From Candidatus Cibiobacter qucibialis (lineage in GTDB: Bacteria; Bacillota; Clostridia; Oscillospirales; Ruminococcaceae): 8,988 nucleotides of DNA. The notes under the pieces were generated by a model, which ran no database searches, was not told the DNA's origin, and saw only the letters and a list, made by a program, of their open reading frames with translations. Below, piece after piece: positions 1 through 6,030 of the stretch. The position numbers were made by a program, and so were the translations under genes. The DNA is taken from the NCBI GenBank assembly GCA_004000625.1, contig SAUS01000087.1, positions 1 through 8,988 of the forward strand. The letters run 5' to 3'. Position 1 is the first letter of the stretch. Every line of letters begins with the position of its first letter.

Positions 1-53
1 GCAGCTGCCGGAGCGGTGCTTAAGCCGCAAGGCGGGAATTGTGCGGTGTTGCC
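1..53 (+). repeat. Left copy of a divergent intergenic repeat
   Basis: This stretch begins with GCAGCTGCCG and ends with AATTGTGCGGTGTTGCC (37-53). The reverse complement of 8933-8986 has the same first ten bases and a near-identical end (15 of 17) at almost the same spacing, while the middle 26-27 bases differ. The middle of this copy contains the 8-bp palindrome GCTTAAGC flanked by GCGG and CGC, so it can fold as a hairpin. I infer two members of a dispersed intergenic repeat family. This copy may continue beyond the window edge. Confidence 0.5.
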
Positions 54-62
54 TTAGGCAGC

Positions 63-81
63 GGGCGCACGATGTGTGCCC
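63..81. repeat. Short palindromic intergenic repeat (GGGCGCAC-gat-GTGTGCCC)
   Basis: Eight bases (63-70) pair with eight bases (74-81) around a 3-base loop, with one G-T wobble. The hairpin is followed by CTAC. Its compact GC-rich form, away from any coding region, resembles REP-like palindromes scattered between genes in gut Firmicutes. There is no T tract, so it is unlikely to be a terminator. Membership of a repeat family is inference, since only one copy lies in this window. Confidence 0.4.
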
Positions 82-85
82 CTAC

Positions 86-192
86 TAGTGTGGTAATTCT
101 AAAGCTTTACTTTTTATGATTTGGCTTTGTTACGAAGCGGCTCTAATTTTTTAGATAGAGCAAAAAGGTAAAGTTTTAGTCTTAACACACTA
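86..192. mobile_element. MITE-like element with about 30-bp terminal inverted repeats
   Basis: The left end (86-115) starts TAGTGTGGTAATTCTAAAG. The right end (162-192) read on the other strand starts TAGTGTGTTAAGACTAAAA. The two 30-base arms match at 26 positions with one extra base in the right arm. CTAC stands directly outside both ends (82-85 and 193-196), as a 4-bp target duplication would; alternatively the outermost TA pair is the duplication, as in IS630/mariner-type elements. The 46-base core has two small hairpins (GCTT/AAGC at 124-138; GCTCTA/TAGAGC at 140-161). The element is AT-rich compared with its surroundings and has no coding capacity. I infer a non-autonomous transposon; a structured RNA is the alternative. 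Confidence 0.5.
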
Positions 193-270
193 CTACGGGG
201 GTACGTTTTGGGCTTAGTTCCATGTGATATTTGAAATGCGCACCCAAGTTATGCCTGACAAAAAAGCGAA

Positions 271-322
271 TATACAAAAACACCCGCAGGGATCGGCCAA
301 GTGGCTTACACCTGCGGGTGTT
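271..322 (-). terminator. Rho-independent terminator of the carboxyltransferase operon
   Basis: A perfect 12-bp inverted repeat (279-290 with 311-322, core CACCCGCAGG/CCTGCGGGTG) lies about 28 bases past the stop codon of the minus-strand gene ending at 351. On the minus strand the stem runs straight into TTTTTGTATA. The 20-base loop contains a further GCCA/TGGC pairing. Position, strand and T run all fit an intrinsic terminator closing the operon. Confidence 0.85.
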
Positions 323-350
323 GCTTATTGCTTATTCAGCGTAGCTGGAA

Positions 351-1754
351 TCAGACCGGATGAGACTTGTTCTCATAGTCAGCATGCAGAGCGTCCACAC
401 CGTGCATACGGGCATTGCGCTTTTCGAAGAACTTGGGAGCAACCTGCGGGAACATAGCGTAGGTCAGAACGTCCTCTTCCTGAATGGCATACTTGGCAGC
501 TTCGGCCTTCAGCTTGTCCATTTCGGGGGCAAGGGTATCAGCAAAGCGGCAGGTAATGGGCTCTTCGCCCTTCAGAATAAAGTCGCTGAATTCCTTCTTG
601 ATGGGAGCGGGAGTCTTGCCGTAATCGCCATGGACCAGGCCCTTGAACTCCTTGGTGACCATCTTGTAGCGCTCGCCCATGATGACGTTGAACACAGCCT
701 GAGTGCCAACGATCTGGGAGGTCGGGGTGACCAGCGGCGGGTAACCGGCATCCTCACGCACGCGGGGGATTTCGGCCAGAACTTCATCCAGCTTATCTTC
801 CTTGCCAGCGTCCTTGAGCTGCTTAAGCATGTTGGAGAACATGCCGCCCGGAACCTGATACAGCAGGGTGTTGGCATCAACGCCCAGGCTCTTCGGATTG
901 ATCTGGCCGTTGGCGATGTACTTTTCGCGCAGTTTGGCGAAGTAAGCACGCACAACGTTCAGCTGGTTCAGGTCAAGGCCGGTGTCATAATCGGTGCCCT
1001 GCAGGGCGGCGACCAGGCTTTCGGTCGGCATATGGGAAGTGCCCAGAGCCAGCGGGCTCATGGCGGTATCCACAATGTCAGCACCGGCTTCGATGCCCTT
1101 CAGGATGGACATGGAGGCCAGACCGGCGGTGTAATGGCTGTGGATGTCAACAGGGATGCTGACGGTCTTCTTCAGCTCGCTCACCAGCTCGGCGCAGGTG
1201 TAGGGCTTGAGCAGGCCTGCCATATCCTTGATGCAGATAGAGTCTGCGCCCATCTCTTCCAGGGTCTTGGCATACTTGGCAAAATACTCGTTGTTATGCA
1301 CCGGGCTCAGGGTGTAGCTGATGCAGGCCTGAACATGTGCCTTTTCCTTGTTGGCTGCCTCGATGGCAGTCTTCAGGTTGCGGGGGTCGTTCAGAGCATC
1401 GAAAATACGGATCACATCAATGCCGTTGGCAACGCTCTTCTGTACAAAGTACTGAACGGCGTCGTCAGCATAGGGGCGGTAGCCCAGCATGTTCTGGCCG
1501 CGGAACAGCATCTGCAGTTTCTGATGCGGCAGTTCTTTACGCAGGATGCGCAGACGCTCCCACGGATCTTCATCCAGAAAGCGGATGCAGGAGTCAAACG
1601 TTGCGCCGCCCCAGCACTCCACAGAGAAGTACGGGATCTTGTCCATTTCGGGCAGGATGGGACGCATTTCATCCATCGTCATACGGGTGGCCAGCAAAGA
1701 CTGATGCGCATCACGCAGAACGACTTCGGTAATCTTAACAGGTTTCTTAGCCAA
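351..1754 (-). CDS. oadA: Pyruvate/oxaloacetate carboxyltransferase subunit (OadA / transcarboxylase 5S-like)
   Basis: A cytoplasmic enzyme subunit of 467 residues that moves CO2 between carboxybiotin and pyruvate, forming or using oxaloacetate. The N-terminal HMGL-like TIM barrel (about 5-270) shows the expected metal site: Asp15 in LRDAHQS, Lys176 in CIKDMAGL (the carbamylated lysine of the family), and His205 and His207 in DIHSHYTAG. FRGQNMLGY (84-92) is also conserved. The conserved carboxylase domain follows, with PGGMFSN (302-308) and VLTYAMFPQVAPKFFEKR near the end. The C-terminal biotinyl domain of full-length OadA (about 590 residues) is absent; the carrier is the separate gene upstream. 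The start is TTG: AGGTGA lies six bases before it, and the nearby ATG is followed at once by a stop. It is last in its operon, 45 bases after the carrier. Family is certain; the in vivo direction of the reaction is not. Confidence 0.93.
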   Translation of the reverse strand: MAKKPVKITEVVLRDAHQSLLATRMTMDEMRPILPEMDKIPYFSVECWGGATFDSCIRFLDEDPWERLRILRKELPHQKLQMLFRGQNMLGYRPYADDAVQYFVQKSVANGIDVIRIFDALNDPRNLKTAIEAANKEKAHVQACISYTLSPVHNNEYFAKYAKTLEEMGADSICIKDMAGLLKPYTCAELVSELKKTVSIPVDIHSHYTAGLASMSILKGIEAGADIVDTAMSPLALGTSHMPTESLVAALQGTDYDTGLDLNQLNVVRAYFAKLREKYIANGQINPKSLGVDANTLLYQVPGGMFSNMLKQLKDAGKEDKLDEVLAEIPRVREDAGYPPLVTPTSQIVGTQAVFNVIMGERYKMVTKEFKGLVHGDYGKTPAPIKKEFSDFILKGEEPITCRFADTLAPEMDKLKAEAAKYAIQEEDVLTYAMFPQVAPKFFEKRNARMHGVDALHADYENKSHPV

Positions 1755-1799
1755 TCTCGTTCACCTCATTTTTTAACGTTCGGGATCGTTTACGCTTTA

Positions 1800-2174
1800 T
1801 CAGCCCATGGTGTACAGCACATCGCCGGAGTTGACGGTATCGCCCTTGCGAACGTCAATGCTGGCAATGGTGCCGTCCTGCGGTGCGCTGATCTCGTTTT
1901 CCATCTTCATGGCTTCGAGGATCATGACAACATCGCCAGCCTTAACAGCAGCGCCTGCCTTGACCTTGATGTCCAGGATGGTGCCCGGCATGGGAGCGTT
2001 GACAGGAACAGAACCAGCGGCAGCGGGTGCGGCAGGTGCAGCAGCCGGAGCAGGTGCAGCGGCGGGTGCCGGAGCGGCAGCCGGGGCAGCAGCAACAGGA
2101 GCAGCGCCGTTGGTGTTTTCTTCAACGGTAACGTTGTAAGCAACGCCGTTCACGGTAACAGTCAGGTTTTTCAT
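1800..2174 (-). CDS. Biotin carboxyl carrier protein (GcdC/MmdC / 1.3S-like)
   Basis: A 124-residue carrier that shuttles carboxybiotin between two carboxyltransferase sites. Residues 1-20 form a short N-terminal beta-rich segment. Residues 24-54 are an almost pure Ala/Pro flexible linker, typical of the carriers of sodium-pumping decarboxylases and of transcarboxylase. Residues 56-124 are the biotinyl domain, with PMPGTI (61-66) and the biotinylation motif EAMKMEN; Lys90 is the predicted biotin attachment site. A strong AAGGAGG precedes the ATG, and the gene follows the carboxyltransferase gene by 21 bases and precedes oadA by 45, consistent with one mRNA. Biotin must be attached by a biotin ligase not encoded here. 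The family call is secure; which decarboxylase or transcarboxylase it serves depends on partners, and no membrane beta subunit is in the window. Confidence 0.92.
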   Translation of the reverse strand: MKNLTVTVNGVAYNVTVEENTNGAAPVAAAPAAAPAPAAAPAPAAAPAAPAAAGSVPVNAPMPGTILDIKVKAGAAVKAGDVVMILEAMKMENEISAPQDGTIASIDVRKGDTVNSGDVLYTMG

Positions 2175-2195
2175 AAAAAGGGTCCTCCTTAAATA

Positions 2196-3518
2196 TTACA
2201 GGGTGATGTTGCCGTGTTTCTTAGGCAAACGGGTGGTGCGCTTGGTGGCCAGCATATCCAGGGCCTGTGCGGCAGCAGCACGCACATCGGCAGCCTTTAC
2301 AGCGGCATCGGCAGCGCCGTTGGCAACAGCGGCAACTGCGCTGCACTGCTCTGCCTTGTAGGCAGCAGCCTTCTGCTTGGTAGCCTGCTGGATGTTGTCA
2401 GAAGCAAAGATCTCGTCCTTGTACAGAACGGTAGCGGCGGTTTCCGGTGCCAGCGGGGCAACGGTGCAGCCGTCCACAGCAATACGCCAGTCAGCGGAAG
2501 CTGCAAAGACGGTGTAGATGGGGCCAACAGCCTCACCGGCAAGGATTGCGACCTTAACGGTGGTAGCTTCGGCATAAACGCCAGCCATACGGGCAGCCTG
2601 GCGGATGCCGCCAGCCTGGTCGTCGCCTTCGCTCTTGACAAAGCCTTCAGTGTTGACAACAGTCACAACGGGAATGCTGTAAGCATCACACAGGCGCACA
2701 AAACGGGCTGCCTTAGCGGTGCACTTGTGGCACAGGGTACCCTTGGCGGTAGCAACGATACCGACAGCCTGGCCGTTGACGGAACCAAGTGCGGTATAGA
2801 TGTTGCGGCCATAACCAGCGTACAGCTCGGTCAGGCTACCTGCATCGGCAATAGCCTCGGCAGCGCTCTTGGCATCGTACTTGACCAGGTTGAGCGCAGC
2901 GGCGGGAGCTTCGAAATCAAACACAGCGGGGCCAGCCAGGTTGTTGGCCGGCAACATACCCACAACGCGAGCAGCGGCGGAAGCTGCCTTGACGGCATCT
3001 TCTTCCACGATAGCGGCAACGCCTGCCTTGGCGGCAAACTCAGCAGAGCCGGCAGCCTTGACCTTGTCCTCTGCATTGAAAGGAGCGGTCAGGAACAGCT
3101 CAGCGTCAGCTGCCATGATGCAGACATCAGCTGCGGCGGCCTGCACAGCGCTGGTGCCGGCGCAGGTACCGGTAACAACGGCAACCTGAGGCACAACGCC
3201 GGAGATGCGGGCGATCTCAGCGGTCAGGCGGGAGTTTGCGTTCAGCAGCTCCAAGCCGCCTTCCAGCTTAGCGCCGGTAGAATTGTAGAACGTTACAACG
3301 GGATTGCCGGTCTCAGCGGCCATTTTCAGCACGCGAGTGGTTTTATCCAGATCTGCCGCGCCAACGGGTTCCCCGTTCTGGTAAACGGCATAAACGCTTT
3401 GGCCGTTGGCACAGCCGAACGCTGCGCTGACGGCACCGTCAGTAAACAGAGGAGAATAGTTCCCCTCATCAAAAAATGCTGCAAGGATTGCTTCCTTGCT
3501 TGGCTTATTAGCTGCCAT
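2196..3518 (-). CDS. Divergent acyl-CoA-type carboxyltransferase subunit (12S/MmdA-like)
   Basis: A 440-residue crotonase-fold carboxyltransferase related to the 12S subunit of transcarboxylase, MmdA and PccB, which pass CO2 between carboxybiotin and an acyl-CoA. Recognisable landmarks are STGAKLEGG (80-88; usual form SGGARIQEG), VTGTCAGTSA (115-124; usual GPCAGGA), KAARFVRLCDAYSIPVV (269-285), YAEAT (325-329), VGPIY (331-335; usual GGAY) and the C-terminal KKHGNITL. It lacks the usual N-terminal helices, starting where the family reads ERIELLLDEG, and is some 70-80 residues shorter than the usual 510-530. Both oxyanion-hole glycine pairs look altered. Alanine is about 105 of 440 residues, and a CHKC cluster (263-266) is not typical. 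The start ATG has AGGAGGT six bases before it and a good promoter upstream. It is first of three genes with the biotin carrier and OadA-like subunit. Family is fairly sure; substrate is unknown. Confidence 0.8.
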   Translation of the reverse strand: MAANKPSKEAILAAFFDEGNYSPLFTDGAVSAAFGCANGQSVYAVYQNGEPVGAADLDKTTRVLKMAAETGNPVVTFYNSTGAKLEGGLELLNANSRLTAEIARISGVVPQVAVVTGTCAGTSAVQAAAADVCIMAADAELFLTAPFNAEDKVKAAGSAEFAAKAGVAAIVEEDAVKAASAAARVVGMLPANNLAGPAVFDFEAPAAALNLVKYDAKSAAEAIADAGSLTELYAGYGRNIYTALGSVNGQAVGIVATAKGTLCHKCTAKAARFVRLCDAYSIPVVTVVNTEGFVKSEGDDQAGGIRQAARMAGVYAEATTVKVAILAGEAVGPIYTVFAASADWRIAVDGCTVAPLAPETAATVLYKDEIFASDNIQQATKQKAAAYKAEQCSAVAAVANGAADAAVKAADVRAAAAQALDMLATKRTTRLPKKHGNITL

Positions 3519-3557
3519 ACATTGACCTCCTGTTTATTCAATGAGCAAGATGGTTAT

Positions 3558-3572
3558 CATATGCCATATGGC
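3558..3572. promoter_or_regulatory. CATATG repeat and GCCATATGGC palindrome in the leader
   Basis: Two CATATG hexamers (3558-3563 and 3565-3570) are separated by one base, and the second lies within the 10-bp perfect palindrome GCCATATGGC (3563-3572). The site covers the expected transcription start, just downstream of the -10 box of the carboxyltransferase operon, where a repressor could block initiation. Operator function is inference from position and symmetry only. Confidence 0.3.
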
Positions 3573-3575
3573 TTT

Positions 3576-3604
3576 ATTATACTACTTCGTCGAAAAGCAG
3601 ACAA
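3576..3604 (-). promoter_or_regulatory. Sigma-A promoter of the carboxyltransferase operon
   Basis: Read on the minus strand, TTGTCT (3604-3599) is followed after 17 bases by a perfect TATAAT (3581-3576). Transcription should begin near 3569, giving a leader of about 50 bases before the ATG at 3518. The promoter is oriented toward the three carboxyltransferase genes and lies within the 216-base gap after rluB. Confidence 0.8.
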
Positions 3605-3683
3605 GTGGAAAGCGCCAAAAAGTTTTGCGTTTTGCCTTATTTTTCAGCTTTTTCTGCACGGTTTGCCCAAAATTATGACAAAG

Positions 3684-3701
3684 CCGCCCCTTGCGGAGCG
3701 G
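3684..3701 (-). terminator. Possible weak terminator after rluB
   Basis: A 7-bp GC-rich stem with one G-T pair closes on a GCAA loop when read on the minus strand, about 33 bases past the rluB stop. Only CTTTGTC follows, so the T tract is poor and some read-through into the next operon is plausible. It is the only terminator-like structure in the gap. Confidence 0.45.
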
Positions 3702-3734
3702 TTTGTTTGCATAGAATGTTGTGATTCAGCTTGC

Positions 3735-4529
3735 TTAGTCGTGCTTGATGGGGCCGGGGCGGCGGGCGGCGGCAGGGGCGGCTTTGCGGGCCGGGGCAGC
3801 CTTGAGCGCGGCATTGCGCAGGGCACTAATCTCGGATTTTTTCAGTTCGCGGTATTCGCCAGGCTGCAGCATGCCCAGTTTGACCGGGCCTTCAGCGCTG
3901 CGCTTCAGGCGGATGACCTCCAGGCCGACTGCTTCGCACATGCGGCGGATCTGGCGGTTGCGGCCCTCGTGCAGGGTGATCTCCAACACCGTGCGGCCGG
4001 GTTCATCCACCACAACATGGATGACGGCGGGCTGGGTTTTTACACCATCGTCCAGCACAACGCCGCTGGACATTTTGACAACCTGTTCCTCGGTCGCGCG
4101 GGGGCGCACAGTAACGCGGTACAGCTTGCCCACGCCGCCGGAAGGATGAGTGAGCAGGTTGGCAAATGCGCCGTCATCCGTCAGCAGCAGCAAGCCTTCG
4201 CTGTCTTTATCCAGACGGCCGATGGGATACACACGGCGGTCCACGCCGGCGAGCAGATCCATAACGGTCTTGCGGCCGCGTTCGTCCGATGCGGTGGTAA
4301 TATAGCCGCGGGGCTTGTTAAGCATCAGATAGGTATACTGGCGCTTGCGCACAATGCGCACGCTTTTGCCGTCAATGCTGACTTTATCAAAGTCGGGGTC
4401 CATCTTATCCCCCAGCGTGACCGGATGGCCGTTGACCTTGACGCGGCCTTCATCAATCAATTTTTCTGCAGCGCGGCGGGAGCACACGCCCTGGTCCGAG
4501 AGTACTTTTTGAATCCGTTGTTCTGCCAT
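3735..4529 (-). CDS. rluB: rRNA pseudouridine synthase, RsuA/RluB family
   Basis: A 264-residue enzyme that isomerises uridine to pseudouridine in ribosomal RNA, most likely 23S. An S4 RNA-binding domain occupies about 3-50 (QRIQKVLSDQGVCSRRAAEK). The catalytic domain carries the family signature GRLDKDSEGLLLLT with nucleophile Asp107, and HEGRNRQIRRM (188-198) is the second conserved block. The tail from about 239 is Ala/Arg/Pro-rich and basic. I place the start at the ATG at 4529, because AAAGGAA ends four bases before it; an in-frame TTG at 4544 would put that ribosome site inside the gene. It follows ytfJ by 131 bases with no clear promoter or terminator between, so it is probably the last gene of the scpAB operon. 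RluB versus another RsuA-family member cannot be settled by eye. Confidence 0.9.
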   Translation of the reverse strand: MAEQRIQKVLSDQGVCSRRAAEKLIDEGRVKVNGHPVTLGDKMDPDFDKVSIDGKSVRIVRKRQYTYLMLNKPRGYITTASDERGRKTVMDLLAGVDRRVYPIGRLDKDSEGLLLLTDDGAFANLLTHPSGGVGKLYRVTVRPRATEEQVVKMSSGVVLDDGVKTQPAVIHVVVDEPGRTVLEITLHEGRNRQIRRMCEAVGLEVIRLKRSAEGPVKLGMLQPGEYRELKKSEISALRNAALKAAPARKAAPAAARRPGPIKHD

Positions 4530-4560
4530 GGTGTTCCTTTCCAATATCAGGGTAATATCC

Positions 4561-4598
4561 GCCGGGTGGATTTGCTTATATGAGAATGTCCTCCCGGC
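4561..4598. other. Gap between ytfJ and rluB with a loose inverted repeat
   Basis: The 131-base gap (4530-4660) holds GCCGGG (4561-4566) and CCCGGC (4593-4598), which could pair around a 26-base loop, and a weaker GCCC/GGGC hairpin at 4613-4625. Neither is followed by a T run on the minus strand, and I see no convincing -35/-10 pair. It may be processed or structured mRNA inside one transcript. Confidence 0.25.
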
Positions 4599-4660
4599 AT
4601 TTCAGTTGAACAGCCCGCTTTGGGCCGGGTTCCGGTTGGGGAAAAATGAAATCTGTCCGC

Positions 4661-5044
4661 TTATTCCTGCGGGGTTTCGGGCTTGTCCTTTTTGATTAGG
4701 GCGCTGATGCGATCCACAAGGTCCGGCAGAGCGTTGATAGCGCTGTCCACCGGGCTGACATGTTCCACCAGCTGGATGGTGCGCACATTGCCGCCGCTGA
4801 TCACCAAAAACGCGATGGGTGCAATGGAAACGCCCGCGCCGGTGCCGCCGCCAAACATCTGCTTGTTGGTTTTTGCGCCAACATCAGAGCCGCCGGAGGC
4901 AAAGCCAAAGGTAACGCGGGAAATGGGGATGATGGTTGCTCCATCCACCGTGATCGGTTCGCCAATGATGGTATTGGCATCCACCAGCTGGCGGATTTTT
5001 TCCATTGTAACGCCCATTATGCCTTCAATCGGATGTTCTGCCAT
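4661..5044 (-). CDS. ytfJ: GerW family sporulation protein YtfJ
   Basis: A 127-residue protein of the GerW/YtfJ family, full length for the family. In Bacillus this protein is linked to spore germination; its biochemical role is unknown. Visible family features are the N-terminal helix HPIEGIMGVTMEKIRQLVD, GEPITVDGATIIPISRV (28-44), the glycine-rich FGFASGGSD and GGGTGAGVSIAPIAFLVI, and a short charged C-terminus. There is no signal peptide or membrane segment. The ATG overlaps the stop of the upstream DUF2953 gene by one base (TAATG), and GGGAGGT lies eight bases before the start inside that gene, so translation is probably coupled. DUF2953 and ytfJ as neighbours are a common clostridial arrangement and suggest a shared role at the spore envelope or membrane. 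Confidence 0.93.
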   Translation of the reverse strand: MAEHPIEGIMGVTMEKIRQLVDANTIIGEPITVDGATIIPISRVTFGFASGGSDVGAKTNKQMFGGGTGAGVSIAPIAFLVISGGNVRTIQLVEHVSPVDSAINALPDLVDRISALIKKDKPETPQE

Positions 5045-6030
5045 TATAAATTACCTCCCTGTTCTGTTTCAGGTGTATTGTATTTGGGGTGTTTTGGGGG
5101 CAGCAGCTGCGGGTCATGCCGGGCATGCCACACAAAGCACACCACTGTAACCAGTGCCAGCAGCGGGCAGAGCAGCAGTTTGAGCGAAACCACACGCTGC
5201 TGTTTGGCGCTGCCGGTGTAATCAGCCTCCAGCCAGAGCTGATCCGCCTGTATTTTAATGTGGTCCTGTGCGATTGCCAGGATGGTGTTGAGGGTGGTCA
5301 GCGTCTGGCCGTACAGGATGGCCGTTTCTGCGGCGGTCTCCCCTGTTATCGTCCAGATCACATTCAGCTTGCTGACGCGGAAGCCGCGCAGCAGCGGCCC
5401 CACACTGGCGCGCAGCACGCTGAACAGGTGCCGCACATAGCCAACAGGGTCCGCCCTGACTGCCGCTCTGATGCGGTCCACAAGGCCGGTATCTTCTTCC
5501 GGCTGTGGTTCCGCGGCAGGTGTTTCCGCTGCCGGGGCAGATTTGGCTTTTGATTTTGGTACTGCCTGTTCCGGCTGCGGGGATGTTTCCGGTGCTTTTG
5601 GTTTTCCCTGTTCCTTTTCAGCGGGCGGGGCCGGTTCTGCTTTTTTGGGTTTTTCCGGCACTTTTGCGGGCTTTGCTTCCGTGGGTTCCGTCTGCTTTTC
5701 CATTGTAGGTTGTGCGGGCAGTTCCGCTTTTGCAGGCGGCGGGGTTGGCTTGGGCGGTGCGGCGGAAGTCGGCTCGGTTTTGGGGGTGTTCCCCTGCTTT
5801 GTTTCTGCCTTCGGTTCTGCCTTTTTTTCCTCTTCATCCGCTTTGCGCGGGTACAGGGTAAAGTGCAGCGGGCCGTAACACAGCTGTAAACGCAGGCCGC
5901 CGATATGGCTCCAACGGAAGTGAATGACCGCAGGCAGCAGCAGCGCCAACAGCAAAAGCAAAAGCAGTGCCAGCAAAATCATGCCGATTATTTTTAGCAC
6001 CATCAGCACAACCGCCAACACGGCGCTCAT
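5044..6030 (-). CDS. DUF2953 membrane protein with a long charged linker
   Basis: A 328-residue protein of the DUF2953 family, often found beside ytfJ in sporulating Firmicutes; its function is not known. Residues 5-35 form a very hydrophobic N-terminal membrane segment, followed by HFRWSHIGGLRLQLCYGPLHFTLYP (stated as two blocks: HFRWSHIGG at 37-45, LRLQLCYGPLHFTLYP at 46-61). Residues 63-182 are a low-complexity stretch of Lys, Glu, Pro and Ala with no predicted fold. The conserved C-terminal part (about 183-282, including LLRGFRVSKLNVIWTITG) ends with a second hydrophobic segment (about 284-301). GGAGG lies eight bases before the ATG, which overlaps the scpB stop as ATGA; the gene also overlaps ytfJ by one base. 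The linker is longer than I expect for this family. Confidence 0.85.
   Translation of the reverse strand: MSAVLAVVLMVLKIIGMILLALLLLLLLALLLPAVIHFRWSHIGGLRLQLCYGPLHFTLYPRKADEEEKKAEPKAETKQGNTPKTEPTSAAPPKPTPPPAKAELPAQPTMEKQTEPTEAKPAKVPEKPKKAEPAPPAEKEQGKPKAPETSPQPEQAVPKSKAKSAPAAETPAAEPQPEEDTGLVDRIRAAVRADPVGYVRHLFSVLRASVGPLLRGFRVSKLNVIWTITGETAAETAILYGQTLTTLNTILAIAQDHIKIQADQLWLEADYTGSAKQQRVVSLKLLLCPLLALVTVVCFVWHARHDPQLLPPKHPKYNTPETEQGGNL

Noticed and set aside
224..457. 77-codon plus-strand frame near the left edge
   Set aside because: It runs through the operon terminator and into the end of oadA on the opposite strand, with no ribosome site.
1755..1799. Possible promoter between the biotin carrier and oadA
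   Set aside because: The 45-base gap has no -35/-10 pair on the minus strand; oadA is best explained by the shared operon transcript.
360..2192. Open plus-strand frame of 610 codons opposite oadA and the biotin carrier
   Set aside because: It is antisense to two genes with unmistakable families, has no ribosome site or recognisable domain, and arises because GC-rich genes rarely use TTA, CTA or TCA codons.
4530..4544. Upstream TTG start for rluB
   Set aside because: It would place the AAAGGAA ribosome site inside the coding region; the ATG at 4529 fits both the ribosome site and the family N-terminus.
2214..4583. Open plus-strand frame of 789 codons spanning the carboxyltransferase, the gap and rluB
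   Set aside because: It is a shadow of two conserved minus-strand genes, running through a minus-strand promoter and terminator, with low-complexity Gly/Ser/Ala-rich translation and no family resemblance.
5471..5878. Gly/Ser-rich plus-strand frame opposite the DUF2953 linker
   Set aside because: It is the mirror of the Pro/Glu/Lys codons of the linker; there is no ribosome site or conserved motif.
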